A stretch of 64,000 bases of DNA from positions 868,001 through 932,000 of the forward strand of contig NZ_CP076024.1 of the NCBI RefSeq assembly GCF_022788635.1, read 5' to 3'. The DNA comes from Methylobacter sp. S3L5C (GTDB lineage Bacteria; Pseudomonadota; Gammaproteobacteria; Methylococcales; Methylomonadaceae). The position numbers were made by a program, and so were the translations under genes. Below, in pieces: positions 18,943 through 28,032 of the stretch. Position 1 is the stretch's first letter; every line of letters begins with the position of its first letter. Below the pieces are notes generated by a model. It was not told the DNA's origin, searched no databases, and was given only the letters and a program-made list of their open reading frames with translations.

Positions 18943-20712
18943 ATGACTTTTTTCTCTCCCCAAACAAATCGCTCTGCCGGTGATGACGACATATCCTCTA
19001 TCAAGCACAATCGCTGGATTCTGGTTTTTATCTTTATTATCAGTATCTATATGCTGTTTGGTCGCTTGGGAGGATGGCCATTATTATCACCTGATGAAGG
19101 GCGTAATGCAGAAGTGGCCAGAGAAATGAGCCAATCCGGTTCCTGGCTGGTCCCTACTTATGACGGATTGGCTTATCTGGATAAGCCGGCCTTTTATTTC
19201 AAAACCATTGCCTTATCTTTTTCACTGTTTGGCGAATCGGAAGCAGTTGCCAGACTGTCATCTGCTTTCTTTGGTTTTTCACTGGTCGTGGCAGTTTTTC
19301 TATTTTGCCGAAAAATGTATGATCTGCGCACCGCCATGCTGGCCATGCTAATCATAACCACGACACCGCTTTACATCGCGTTTTCGAGATTTGTTATTTT
19401 CGATATGTCTCTGGCATTTTTTGTTAGCTGCACCATTTTTGCCTGTTTTCTGGCCGAGGAGTGCGAAGACAAGCAGCGGATACGTTGGTATCTGATAGGT
19501 GCCTTATGTGCGGGGATTGCCACCCTGATTAAAGGCCCGGTAGGATTTATTATCCCGACGCTGGTGATTGCCATTTTTAACGGCTTTGAGGGAAGATTGA
19601 GCGCCATGAAGCGTGCTTTTACGCCCCGCAATTGGGCCGTTTTTTTGGCCATTGTGCTGCCGTGGTTTATCGGCCTGTCGATTCTTCGCCCTGACTTCCC
19701 TTATTACGGGATTATGAGAGAATCCATTGCCCGCTTTACTACGACTGAATTTCATCGAACGGCACCTTTTTATTACTATGCACCCATTATTTTAGGTACT
19801 TTTTTTGCCTGGAGCTTCCTGCTACCGGAGTCCATCGTTGTTGCCTGGAAAAAAAGGAAAAGCTGGTCTCGCGCTGATCGCCTGTTTATTATCTGGGCCC
19901 TTGTTGTCGTCGTATTTTTCTCTATTTCACAATCAAAATTACCCGGCTATATTCTCACTGCAATAGTGGCTCTTGGCGTCCTGACCGCACGTGTTTTTGG
20001 CAAGGCAATGAACGACACAAAAGGACAGGCAGCACGCGTTATCTGGCATGGAACAATGCCATTACTGCTTTTTAGCGTCCTGGCAGCTATACTATTGGGC
20101 GCTATTGCTTTTGATCCCGAGCTGCTTAAAAGCAGACTCACGTCCAAACAGGATCTCTTTGATCCTTTTATACCTGCGATTCTGCCTTTGGCACTATCCT
20201 TTGCTTTCGTTGCTTTGCTTTCAATGTGTGCGCTCTGGAGTCGAAACACGCGACTGATATTTGCAGCCTTTATTAGTTTTCCCCTGCTGCTGTTGACCAT
20301 TAATTTTAATGCATTATCTATTTATGCAGAGACGCGCTCCGCACGTAGTCTGGCAGAAAAAATTTCAGCAACTTTGCCGCCGACCACCGAACTGGTTTGT
20401 ATAGAATGCCTGCCCAATGGTCTGCCATTTTATCTCAAACGCCTGGTGACGGTCCTAAGCCGTGACGGTAATGAACTGACCAGTAACTATGTCATATTTA
20501 CGCTAAATTCCGACAATCCTTGGCCAGAGGGCATCGTACCGATAGCACAAGCCCATGCCTGGCTTGCCACGCGCACTCATCCGGTCTATTTGCTGGCTGA
20601 TAAAAACCAGTTGGCAGCGCTTAAAGCCATTGCGCTGGAACGCGGCGTTGAAGTCATCAATCTTAATTCCAAATACTCGGCAGCGCTGCTGCCCACGCCA
20701 ACAGGAAACTAA
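18943..20712 (+). CDS. ArnT-like GT39/GT83 membrane glycosyltransferase
   Basis: A 589-residue inner-membrane protein with about 12 hydrophobic segments. The first periplasmic loop carries GGWPLLSPDEGRNAEVAREM (about 42-61), in which the Asp-Glu pair is the GT-C catalytic/metal motif. ArnT transfers a sugar from undecaprenyl phosphate to lipid A; this protein probably transfers an undecaprenyl-linked sugar to lipid A or another acceptor, substrate unknown. The C-terminal ~130 residues are soluble. One base separates its stop from asnB, so the two are co-transcribed. ATG at 18943. Confidence 0.86.
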   Translation: MTFFSPQTNRSAGDDDISSIKHNRWILVFIFIISIYMLFGRLGGWPLLSPDEGRNAEVAREMSQSGSWLVPTYDGLAYLDKPAFYFKTIALSFSLFGESEAVARLSSAFFGFSLVVAVFLFCRKMYDLRTAMLAMLIITTTPLYIAFSRFVIFDMSLAFFVSCTIFACFLAEECEDKQRIRWYLIGALCAGIATLIKGPVGFIIPTLVIAIFNGFEGRLSAMKRAFTPRNWAVFLAIVLPWFIGLSILRPDFPYYGIMRESIARFTTTEFHRTAPFYYYAPIILGTFFAWSFLLPESIVVAWKKRKSWSRADRLFIIWALVVVVFFSISQSKLPGYILTAIVALGVLTARVFGKAMNDTKGQAARVIWHGTMPLLLFSVLAAILLGAIAFDPELLKSRLTSKQDLFDPFIPAILPLALSFAFVALLSMCALWSRNTRLIFAAFISFPLLLLTINFNALSIYAETRSARSLAEKISATLPPTTELVCIECLPNGLPFYLKRLVTVLSRDGNELTSNYVIFTLNSDNPWPEGIVPIAQAHAWLATRTHPVYLLADKNQLAALKAIALERGVEVINLNSKYSAALLPTPTGN

Positions 20713-20713
20713 T

Positions 20714-22585
20714 ATGTGCGGTATCTGTGGTTTAGTTATGCTGGAAGGAATCGTTGACGACGACATCATCCCACAACAGGTTAACAAAATGATTGATGCA
20801 TTAATGCATCGAGGCCCTGATGACACAGGGATTGACGGTGATCATTCGGCACTTTTCGGGATGACCCGGCTGGCCATTCGTGGTTTAAGTGACGGCAAGC
20901 AACCCATTATTGACCGTGACAGCGGGGTTATGATGGCCTGTAATGGCGAGATTGATAATCACCTTGAACTACGGGAATGGTTGCTCGAGCGTGGCCGAAC
21001 TGTTGAACAAAGTACCGACGTTGCCGTCATCCCCGCCATGTATCTGGAACTGGGCGATGCCTTTGTGGAACGGCTTAAGGGAGCCTTTGCCATCGCTATC
21101 TGGGATCCGCGTACCAAAAAGCTGTTGCTTGCCCGCGATCGGGCTGGCGAACGTCCACTGTTCTTCTCGATTAACGATGGCGTCATTGCTTTTGCCTCGC
21201 TGATAGCCGCACTGGTATCGCCAGGTAAACATGACGTTACTGTCAGTACTAATGCCGTCCACAGTTACTTGCAAGCAGGTTTTTTTGTCGCTCCTGAAAC
21301 ACCTTTTAAAAATATTCAAAAAGTGTTGCCGGGAGAAGTTCTCACCATAGATACCAGCGGCATTCAACGTCGGCATTACTGGAGCTGGAACGCCGTTAAT
21401 ACAACCAAAAAAGCCGGTTCTTTGGACGCGTTCGACGATATTTTCCGGGAATCAGTGCGCAGGCAAAGCGAAGTTGATGTCGATTTTGGCCTGTTTTTAA
21501 GCGGCGGTCTTGATTCTTCTTTAATTACCGCCGTTACCCGAGCCATTCGTCCGGAAAAAACCTTGAAAGCCTATAGTCTACGCTTCACTGAAGCATCGTA
21601 TGACGAAGGACATTATGCCGAGCAAGTCGCGAATACGTTGGGTGTCGAGTTCGTACCCGTTTGGGTGCGCCCCGAAGACTTTCCGCCAACTATCGCAAAA
21701 CTCGTTCGGCAAGTTGGCGAACCATTGGCCGACCCTGCCTGGGTTCCCAGTGCGCTTTTGGCCAGTCGTGCCGCACAGGATGTTCGCGTAGCGCTGGTTG
21801 GCGAAGGTGCGGATGAACTTTTCGGCGGCTATCCGACCTACTTTGGTGCAAATCTTGCCGGCTATTATGCGCGACTGCCCGGTTCAGTCAGGGCACTGGT
21901 CAGACGTGTCGTAGAAGGTTGGCCCACCAGTGACAAGAAAGTCACCATCCCCTTCCTGCTTAAACGCTTTATTCAGGGTGACGAGCTCAACTTTCTGGGT
22001 CGCCATATACTCTGGACCTCCTGTATTTCTCCGGCAATTTTAAATCGCCTCGGCGTAACACCACCGTTGATTACCAGACCTGATTATTTATCAACAGAAA
22101 TGCTGGATAGGCTTCAGCAGCACGATCTGGAAACTTCACTGGCGGAAGGGCTATTAACCAAGGCAGACCGTGCCAGCATGAAATCGGCATTGGAACTGCG
22201 GGCACCGTTTCTTGATAAGGAAGTCATGGAATTTGCCGCGACTTTACCGGAAAAAGAACGTATTAACCGGCTACAAACCAAAGTTTTTTTAAAGCAGTAT
22301 GCGCTACGGTATCTGCCTGCCGATATCGTGCATCGTAAAAAACGCGGGCTTTCTGTGCCTTTAAGTAGTTGGTTGCGCGAACCGCTTTATGAATGGGCAA
22401 AAGCAAAATTATCGTCACCGTTGCTGGATCAGGTTGGTGTTAATCGTTACGTTGCAGTGGAACTGTTGCAAGAACACATGCAACGTAAAGCTGATCATGC
22501 CCGGGCAATCTGGACGCTGTGTGTCCTGAGCGAATGGCTGGAGTGGGTATCTGAAGTTAAGGCAGAGTCAGCAAATATTTTGTAG
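20714..22585 (+). CDS. asnB: Asparagine synthetase (glutamine-hydrolysing)
   Basis: The true start is the ATG at 20714, which gives 623 residues starting MCGICGL; the longer open frame upstream overlaps the previous gene and would bury the catalytic Cys2. The N-terminal Ntn glutaminase has HRGPDD, RLAIRGLSDGKQPI and CNGEI. The C-terminal synthetase has the PP-loop SGGLDSS and VALVGEGADELFGGYPTY. It makes asparagine from aspartate, ATP and glutamine. The length is that of the longer AsnB/AsnO class, whose members can also amidate other carboxylates. Tight coupling to a glycosyltransferase suggests a cell-surface role, but that is only inferred from position. Confidence 0.92.
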   Translation: MCGICGLVMLEGIVDDDIIPQQVNKMIDALMHRGPDDTGIDGDHSALFGMTRLAIRGLSDGKQPIIDRDSGVMMACNGEIDNHLELREWLLERGRTVEQSTDVAVIPAMYLELGDAFVERLKGAFAIAIWDPRTKKLLLARDRAGERPLFFSINDGVIAFASLIAALVSPGKHDVTVSTNAVHSYLQAGFFVAPETPFKNIQKVLPGEVLTIDTSGIQRRHYWSWNAVNTTKKAGSLDAFDDIFRESVRRQSEVDVDFGLFLSGGLDSSLITAVTRAIRPEKTLKAYSLRFTEASYDEGHYAEQVANTLGVEFVPVWVRPEDFPPTIAKLVRQVGEPLADPAWVPSALLASRAAQDVRVALVGEGADELFGGYPTYFGANLAGYYARLPGSVRALVRRVVEGWPTSDKKVTIPFLLKRFIQGDELNFLGRHILWTSCISPAILNRLGVTPPLITRPDYLSTEMLDRLQQHDLETSLAEGLLTKADRASMKSALELRAPFLDKEVMEFAATLPEKERINRLQTKVFLKQYALRYLPADIVHRKKRGLSVPLSSWLREPLYEWAKAKLSSPLLDQVGVNRYVAVELLQEHMQRKADHARAIWTLCVLSEWLEWVSEVKAESANIL

Positions 22586-22684
22586 CCGGATGATTCCATG
22601 AGGTTGCCGGAGAACAGGAATCGTAGCGAGGGAAAGCTGTTTTAGTCATTTGAGGTAAATAGTTGTTCCATTAAACGAAAATGA

Positions 22685-22715
22685 GCGGAAAACAGGGCAA
22701 AAATAACTTTTCCGC
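22685..22715. terminator. Small stem-loop between convergent asnB and VTT gene
   Basis: Perfect 8-base arms GCGGAAAA and TTTTCCGC surround a 15-base loop in the 158-base gap between convergent genes. There is no good T-run, so it is a weak terminator candidate. Confidence 0.35.
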
Positions 22716-22743
22716 ATCAGGTTTTCTATTTCCGAATAGTCCC

Positions 22744-23427
22744 CTAACTTAGGCTCGCATTTTTACGTTGCCGCTGTGCCAGAATCCACTTCAATGACAG
22801 GGTCAATAAAAAGAAAGCACAGGCAGCGATACCTAAATATTGTGCCAGATGCGATATATCAGCTTGTATGGCACCAGCACCAATAAGTGTTGCCGTCACC
22901 CCCAAAGGAAGAAATCCCAACGTGCTTCCTATCCAAAAATCACAATGACTAACAGAGCTCAGTCCTAACAAGATATCGTTATAAAGACCGCTAATTGGCA
23001 ATTGCCGCATAAATAATACTGATCGCCATCCTCGCGCGTGAGTAGATTGCGACAAGGCAATAATTTTTGGAAATTTTTGCTGAACAAACTCACGCCCACT
23101 CCAGCGAGTAAAAATAAAAGTGCCATAAGCCCCCAGCAATGTCCCAAAGTGGCTCCAAAGAAATCCCCAGGCAAAACCAAAGACCACTCCTGCCAGTGTA
23201 CATAAAAGCAATCTGGGCATACCAATAGCGGTAAGCATTGCGGCAGCAAGCGTAAATATTGCCGGTCCGGCATAGCCGGTTGTAGCCAACCATAATTTAA
23301 TTTGCTGACTTTGGTTTAACACTTCTTTTAGCGGCATGGAGTAGATTAAATAACTACAACCAATCACCACAACAAGCAGCAAACCCATCGCGATTTTTTT
23401 GGACAACGTACTGGTTGATTCAGCCAC
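22744..23427 (-). CDS. TVP38/TMEM64 (VTT, DedA-like) membrane protein
   Basis: 227 residues with about five membrane segments. The central VTT domain (about 65-185) has the family pattern LLCTLAGVVFGFAWGFLWSHFGTLLGAY, read as two short blocks, then GREFVQQKF and LRQLPISGLYNDILLGLS. VTT/DedA proteins are membrane scramblase/transporter-like proteins implicated in lipid-carrier recycling. The start appears to be GTG at 23427 with an AGGTGAG element just upstream. A short open frame lies 19 bases upstream in the same direction. Confidence 0.82.
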   Translation of the reverse strand: MAESTSTLSKKIAMGLLLVVVIGCSYLIYSMPLKEVLNQSQQIKLWLATTGYAGPAIFTLAAAMLTAIGMPRLLLCTLAGVVFGFAWGFLWSHFGTLLGAYGTFIFTRWSGREFVQQKFPKIIALSQSTHARGWRSVLFMRQLPISGLYNDILLGLSSVSHCDFWIGSTLGFLPLGVTATLIGAGAIQADISHLAQYLGIAACAFFLLTLSLKWILAQRQRKNASLS

Positions 23428-23446
23428 AACTCACCTGAAATAATAA

Positions 23447-23665
23447 TTAAAAAGCATCTTGATACCAGAGGCTATTAGATGGCACTAAAGAAAAACCCGT
23501 TCCGGTAAATGACTCTATCCATTTCATAGGATTCGATATAACTTCCTGAGTCAGTATTTTGGCTATCAACTGATGACCGGGCAACACAGGCCAAGCGACC
23601 AACAAGGCCACATCCCATTGAAAAAGCAGCGTAATTCTAACACATAAGCTTGTAGCCATTGCCAT
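23447..23665 (-). CDS. Hypothetical small protein upstream of VTT gene
   Basis: 72 codons from ATG 23665 (an in-frame TTG lies 3 codons earlier, another ATG 2 codons later). The sequence has a hydrophobic N-terminal half and an aromatic C-terminal half (GHQLIAKILTQ, MKWIESFTG, LWYQDAF). I do not recognise it. It may be a genuine short gene in an operon with the VTT protein, or the remaining 3' end of a longer gene. Confidence 0.35.
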   Translation of the reverse strand: MAMATSLCVRITLLFQWDVALLVAWPVLPGHQLIAKILTQEVISNPMKWIESFTGTGFSLVPSNSLWYQDAF

Positions 23666-24011
23666 TACCGTCAAAGTAAATATTTGCTGAAAAGAAATAA
23701 TTACCTGCTCTCTGCATTATTAAGCTCAATAAAATGCAGTTTCTGCCGCTATAAAAACCATATCTATCGACGATTTAGAAGATATTCTGTACCGAAAAAT
23801 CCCTAAATTAGATAGTGTCTAATGCCAATACTGCCATTAATATTCACACTGTCACAGAATCTTAAACAAACTTTCATTTTTTTGTCACAAAAGAGTTTTA
23901 CTCTTTGACCTGATAGCCAAGAACAAATACCACTGGAAATCTACGATTTTCATTACTGCAATAGCTCGATAGTGACTTTTGCAGAACTATTCTTTATCAG
24001 AGGATAAAAAA
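23666..24011. other. Divergent intergenic region before the PAP2 gene
   Basis: About 345 AT-rich bases between divergent transcription units. No gene is seen. CTGTCAC at 23849 and TTGTCAC at 23881 recall half of a PhoB box, but the spacing does not fit a Pho box. The final part holds the PAP2 ribosome binding site AGAGGAT. Confidence 0.4.
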
Positions 24012-24530
24012 ATGAAACTGCTCTATTCAATCCATAAATACGACGTTTTCATGTTCACCTGGTTAATTAATACCAGAGCGCACACTGCCTTAACGCAAAC
24101 CAGCCGATACCTGTCAAAAACCGGCGATGGTTCGTTATATTTATTAATCGCAGGATTTTTATTTTGCTATAAAGGGATAGAAAGTCCGCTACTGCAAGCA
24201 GTTCTACTGGCATTTTTAATAGAAAGACCCGTTTACTTTATACTAAAAAACGGCCTGAAACGTAATCGTCCCGAAGCAGCGATACAAAACTTTCACAGTA
24301 TTATTACCCCATCAGATCAATTTAGTTTTCCATCCGGACATACCTCAGCCGCTTTTATGATGGCAACCTTACTTAGCTATTATTTCCCGGCTTTATTAAT
24401 TCCACTTTATTGTTGGGCGACTGGAGTCGGCTGCTCTCGAGTCATACTGGGTGTACATTTTCCGACCGATATTTTGGTTGGACTTCTTTTGGGTATCAGC
24501 GTAGCACTTTTTAGTTTAGGACAAATATGA
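24012..24530 (+). CDS. PAP2-family lipid phosphatase
   Basis: 172 residues from ATG 24012, chosen because AGAGGAT lies 6 bases upstream; a longer in-frame start at 23979 has no such site. It has five to six membrane segments. The three acid-phosphatase motifs are intact: KNGLKRNRP (K-x6-RP), PSGH in FSFPSGHTSA, and SRVILGVHFPTD (SR-x5-H-x3-D). It probably dephosphorylates undecaprenyl pyrophosphate or a related lipid. Its stop overlaps the next gene (ATGA), so it is coupled to a glycosyltransferase. Confidence 0.9.
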   Translation: MKLLYSIHKYDVFMFTWLINTRAHTALTQTSRYLSKTGDGSLYLLIAGFLFCYKGIESPLLQAVLLAFLIERPVYFILKNGLKRNRPEAAIQNFHSIITPSDQFSFPSGHTSAAFMMATLLSYYFPALLIPLYCWATGVGCSRVILGVHFPTDILVGLLLGISVALFSLGQI

Positions 24531-25567
24531 AAATTTTTTATGGCGTACAAGGAACCGGAAACGGCCACATCACACGCGCAAGAGTTATGGCAAAAGAACT
24601 CTATGCCGCCGGGATTGACGTTACCTTTCAATTTACCGGCCGCCCGGCCGATAAATATTTTGATATGGATATTTTTAATGGTTACCAAGTGCGTAGCGGT
24701 TTAACCTTTAATACCGATAAGGGACAGGTTAATTATCTAAAAACAGCTTTCGAAGCCAAACCCGTCACCTTTATAAAAGATGTAAAAGCATTGGATTTAA
24801 GTGGTTATGACTTGGTCATCAGCGACTTTGAACCCGTTACCGCATGGGCTGCAAAAAATCAAAAAAAGCCGGTTTTAGGCATTGGTCATCAATACGCATT
24901 TAACCATAAAATTCCCAGAGCCGGATCCGATCCTATTGCCAATCAAGTCATGAAATATTTTGCGCCCGCCGATACTGGTGTAGGCTTACACTGGCATCAT
25001 TTTGGTCAGCCCATTTTACCGCCCATCATTGACACGCCAGAAACCCCCAAAAATATTATCAATAATAAAATTGTTGTCTATCTACCTTTCGAGGACCAAC
25101 AGAAAGTCATCACGCTTTTATCGCCCTTTGAGAATTTTGAGTTTCATCTCTACTCACCTGAACTGGCCCATTCAAAATTTGACCATATTATTTGCAACCC
25201 GCTCTCACGTGAGGGATTCCAGAAAGACGTGTATGATTGCTCGGGCATTATCAGTAATGCCGGATTTGAATTGGCCAGTGAAGCACTGCAACTGGGCAAA
25301 AAAATCTTGGCCAAACCCTTACACGCACAAATGGAGCAAATATCCAATGCTGCAGCTTTAAAACAGCTGGGCTATGGCCAAACCATGCATGATATGGACA
25401 TTTCAGTTATTGAACAATGGCTGCATGATAGCCACGCCATTCGCATCACTTACCCCAATATAGCCAAGATATTGGTTAACTGGATACAGAGCGATATGCC
25501 CGAAATGGAACCTGATTTTATTGAGGATATTTGGAGCACTGTTGAAGTCCAGCATATTAATCCTTAG
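24527..25567 (+). CDS. MJ1255-type glycosyltransferase
   Basis: 346 residues. The N-terminal GTGNGHITRARVMAKEL resembles the GxGxGH nucleotide-sugar transferase loop of the GT28/GT1 (MurG-like) fold, and ISNAGFELASEALQLGKKIL is the C-terminal donor-binding block. This matches the MJ1255/VC2487 family of poorly characterised glycosyltransferases. It is co-translated with the PAP2 phosphatase, suggesting that they act on the same lipid-linked glycan. A strong terminator follows at 25602. Confidence 0.8.
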   Translation: MKIFYGVQGTGNGHITRARVMAKELYAAGIDVTFQFTGRPADKYFDMDIFNGYQVRSGLTFNTDKGQVNYLKTAFEAKPVTFIKDVKALDLSGYDLVISDFEPVTAWAAKNQKKPVLGIGHQYAFNHKIPRAGSDPIANQVMKYFAPADTGVGLHWHHFGQPILPPIIDTPETPKNIINNKIVVYLPFEDQQKVITLLSPFENFEFHLYSPELAHSKFDHIICNPLSREGFQKDVYDCSGIISNAGFELASEALQLGKKILAKPLHAQMEQISNAAALKQLGYGQTMHDMDISVIEQWLHDSHAIRITYPNIAKILVNWIQSDMPEMEPDFIEDIWSTVEVQHINP

Positions 25568-25601
25568 CCGATTTCCAAACTTATAACTGATGTTCATTGT
25601 T

Positions 25602-25656
25602 TCATCTAAAACCATATTACTTTTAAACACAATAAAATGAGTTTTAGATGATTTTT
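25602..25656 (+). terminator. Rho-independent terminator
   Basis: Perfect 11-base arms TCATCTAAAAC (25602-25612) and GTTTTAGATGA (25641-25651), a 28-base AT-rich loop, then TTTTT. It lies between the convergent MJ1255-type gene and the GtrB-like gene. Confidence 0.7.
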
Positions 25657-25665
25657 AATAATCGC

Positions 25666-26601
25666 TCAAAAATTTACTCGCTCCAATTCAACTACCAACG
25701 GCATTTTACGTACTTGTGTATGAATAGACCCTATGTATTCACCAAGCACACCGATAAAGAATGCTTGAATTGCACCAAAGAAAAAAATGCCTATTAACAT
25801 TGGGGCGGTACCCAATTGAAAGGAATCCCAAAAGATGAGTTTCGCAATTAGAAAAACTACGGCAACAAAAAGACTCAAAAAAGACAGCAAAAAACCACTC
25901 ATTGCCATTAAACGGAGTGGTATCTTGGAATGATTGGTAATGCCCAGCATGGCAATATCGTATAGTGTGTAAAAATTATTCTTGGTAATACCACGTTGCC
26001 TTTTAGGCTGCCTAAAAGGAACTGTTGCTATAGGAAAGCCTATTTCACACAAAAGTCCGCGAAAATAGGGATAGGGATCATTGATATCACGGAGAATATC
26101 AATAACAACCCGATCAAACAGACCTGCTCCAGTCGCATTCTGTACCAATGGCACTTCAGATATCCGGGTTATGAAGCGATAATAGGTCTTTCTTAGAAAA
26201 AACATCATTGATGACTCTTCACTTTCCGGCTTGACTGCAAGCACTGTCTTAAAGCCCTCCTCCCATTTTTTTATAAAATCGACGATCATTTCAGGCGGAT
26301 CTTGCAGATCGGATGCAATCAAGACACAGGCATCTCCCTGTGACTGAAGAATTGCATAATAAGGCGATTTAATATGTCCAAAATTGCGTGCATTAACGAT
26401 CAGTTTGACTCGTTTGTCCCTTGTAGCGATCTCTTTGATCTTGCTAACAGTATTATCAGTTGAGGCATTATCGATACAAATATGCTCGTAATCATAGGGC
26501 AATCCCGCCATGACTGCGACTATACGCTGATAGAGTTCATCAATATTTTCTGCCTCGTTATAACAAGGAGTGACAATACTTATTAATTTTTTTTTCAACA
26601 T
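25666..26601 (-). CDS. GtrB/DPM1-like GT2 polyprenyl-phosphate glycosyltransferase
   Basis: 311 residues. The GT2 N-terminal domain starts SIVTPCYNEAENIDELYQ, with CIDNASTDNT and the metal-binding SDLQDPPEM. Two C-terminal membrane helices (about 228-250 and 262-285) end in the cytoplasmic QVRKMPLVVELER, as in GtrB and ArnC. It would load a sugar on undecaprenyl phosphate at the inner face of the inner membrane. The adjacent GtrA-like protein would flip it for a GT-C enzyme. It is the last gene of the long minus-strand polysaccharide region. Confidence 0.88.
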   Translation of the reverse strand: MLKKKLISIVTPCYNEAENIDELYQRIVAVMAGLPYDYEHICIDNASTDNTVSKIKEIATRDKRVKLIVNARNFGHIKSPYYAILQSQGDACVLIASDLQDPPEMIVDFIKKWEEGFKTVLAVKPESEESSMMFFLRKTYYRFITRISEVPLVQNATGAGLFDRVVIDILRDINDPYPYFRGLLCEIGFPIATVPFRQPKRQRGITKNNFYTLYDIAMLGITNHSKIPLRLMAMSGFLLSFLSLFVAVVFLIAKLIFWDSFQLGTAPMLIGIFFFGAIQAFFIGVLGEYIGSIHTQVRKMPLVVELERVNF

Positions 26602-26602
26602 C

Positions 26603-27088
26603 CTATTTATCCTTTTTATAAACCCAGTAATTCATTAACAGCCAACTTATAATTACGCTTAGCGGAATACATAAAGCCTGACCGATGTAAGGGTTAAATT
26701 GGAAATGCTCAATTAAAGCATCCAGCGCGGTTGCATTGATGCCATACACCAGACCATAGGCAGCAATAAACTTACCAAAAACAATCAGCCCACCCCGCAA
26801 TTTAAAAACCAATCGGCCAATACTAAAATAATTAAAAATTACACCCATTATGGTTGACATAAGCAGTGCAACTAAATAAGGCATATTTAAGGCGATTAAG
26901 ATGCCATAAATCCCGTAGCCTACAATCGTATTAAGCAGTCCAACACCTATAAATCTGGCTATTAGTTTTATTCGGTCACGGCTTTGTTCGGGTTGAAGAT
27001 TTACCGGGTTGATGGCTCTTCGATTTGATTTGGGTTGGCGATCTGACCTTCGTGATCGATTACTACTTGGTTTACGCCGCTTCTTCAA
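26603..27088 (-). CDS. GtrA-family membrane protein (candidate Und-P-sugar flippase)
   Basis: 161 residues. A very basic N-terminal tail of about 40 residues (KKRRKPSSNRSRRSDRQPK) precedes four membrane helices with GLLNTIVGYGIYG and the closing NYWVYKK motif. The start is TTG at 27088, overlapping the upstream stop as TTGA, an ATGA-like coupling. GtrA proteins pair with GtrB in prophage and chromosomal glucosylation systems. The basic tail is longer than usual. Confidence 0.82.
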   Translation of the reverse strand: MKKRRKPSSNRSRRSDRQPKSNRRAINPVNLQPEQSRDRIKLIARFIGVGLLNTIVGYGIYGILIALNMPYLVALLMSTIMGVIFNYFSIGRLVFKLRGGLIVFGKFIAAYGLVYGINATALDALIEHFQFNPYIGQALCIPLSVIISWLLMNYWVYKKDK

Positions 27089-28032
27089 GGCAAAATGCCT
27101 TCACCGGCAAGCTGCAATTGCTTCCTTATTTCAAGCAGAACCCCCTCTAAAGAGGTTAATTGCGGCTTATAGCCAAAACCAGCAGCACGAGTATTCAGTG
27201 AATAATAGTGGGGTTTACCTCCCGTTGCATTAATACCGGCAGTTGCTGCTATCATTTCATATTGCAACCCAAATTGTTCTTGTAGGGCAGCCAATAAACT
27301 CGGCTTATCAATAGGAGCTTTGCTGTAACAATCAACGGATGTGTTGGTAGCAGGCGACCTAAGCAAGGCGGCAACCAAATTATAAAAATCCGCTGGGTGA
27401 AGAAAGTCACGCACGATGTAGTCGGTTGAGGTCTTTAAAACAGTATTATCACGAATGGCACGCAATATATCAGTTATTAAAAATCGAGCCGAAATATCCT
27501 GGGTATGGCTAAAATAGTTAAATACCCGAATATCGACAATCGATAAATGCGGTAACAAGCGATGTCGACATTCAGCATGCAGCTTAGCAACTGAATACCA
27601 ATCTTGTGGTTGAAGGTTATTGATTGCGACCACAGCCTTGGTATTTTCATCAACGGGCGCGTCAAAACTGGAACCATAAGCAGCACCACTACTCAGAAAG
27701 ATATAACGACACTGCGGATGCAATCGCACATAGCCCAACGCTATTTCATCATATTTCTGTGTTACGTCAAAAATCGATGCACCCATTGCTGCGGTCTGTG
27801 CCGGATTTCCTACACCAACGAAATTAAGAAGGGCATCAAAGTGCTCATCCGCACTAAAAGCTGTGAAATCAGTAACAACGTATCGGTCTGACAAACCTAC
27901 GTTTGTTAGCCACTGCGCCACAACCTCCGGGCGCCGTGCAAAAAGTGCCAAATCATGGTTATCTTGTTTGGAGAAGGATAATACCAAGTCTTTAGCGATC
28001 TGGCTGGTGGCTCCGAGAATGGCTATACGCAC
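27085..28032 (-). CDS. NAD(P)-dependent SDR epimerase/reductase
   Basis: 315 residues, GTG start at 28032. The Rossmann motif is MRIAILGATSQIAKDL (a GxxxxxA variant), with the catalytic FLSSGAAYG and YSVAKLHAECRHRL (YxxxK). This is the extended SDR family, acting on nucleotide sugars. It follows the transketolase pair with a 10-base overlap, so it may reduce the keto group of the CDP-sugar made by RfbFGH and the transketolase. The exact reaction is not known. Confidence 0.8.
   Translation of the reverse strand: MRIAILGATSQIAKDLVLSFSKQDNHDLALFARRPEVVAQWLTNVGLSDRYVVTDFTAFSADEHFDALLNFVGVGNPAQTAAMGASIFDVTQKYDEIALGYVRLHPQCRYIFLSSGAAYGSSFDAPVDENTKAVVAINNLQPQDWYSVAKLHAECRHRLLPHLSIVDIRVFNYFSHTQDISARFLITDILRAIRDNTVLKTSTDYIVRDFLHPADFYNLVAALLRSPATNTSVDCYSKAPIDKPSLLAALQEQFGLQYEMIAATAGINATGGKPHYYSLNTRAAGFGYKPQLTSLEGVLLEIRKQLQLAGEGILP

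Noticed and set aside
20555-20713. Upstream extension of asnB
   Set aside because: It overlaps the ArnT-like gene and would remove the N-terminal catalytic Cys needed for glutaminase activity.
23841-23895. Pho-box-like CTGTCAC / TTGTCAC sequences before the PAP2 gene
   Set aside because: The two heptamers are not spaced as 7+4+7 direct repeats, so a PhoB site cannot be supported.
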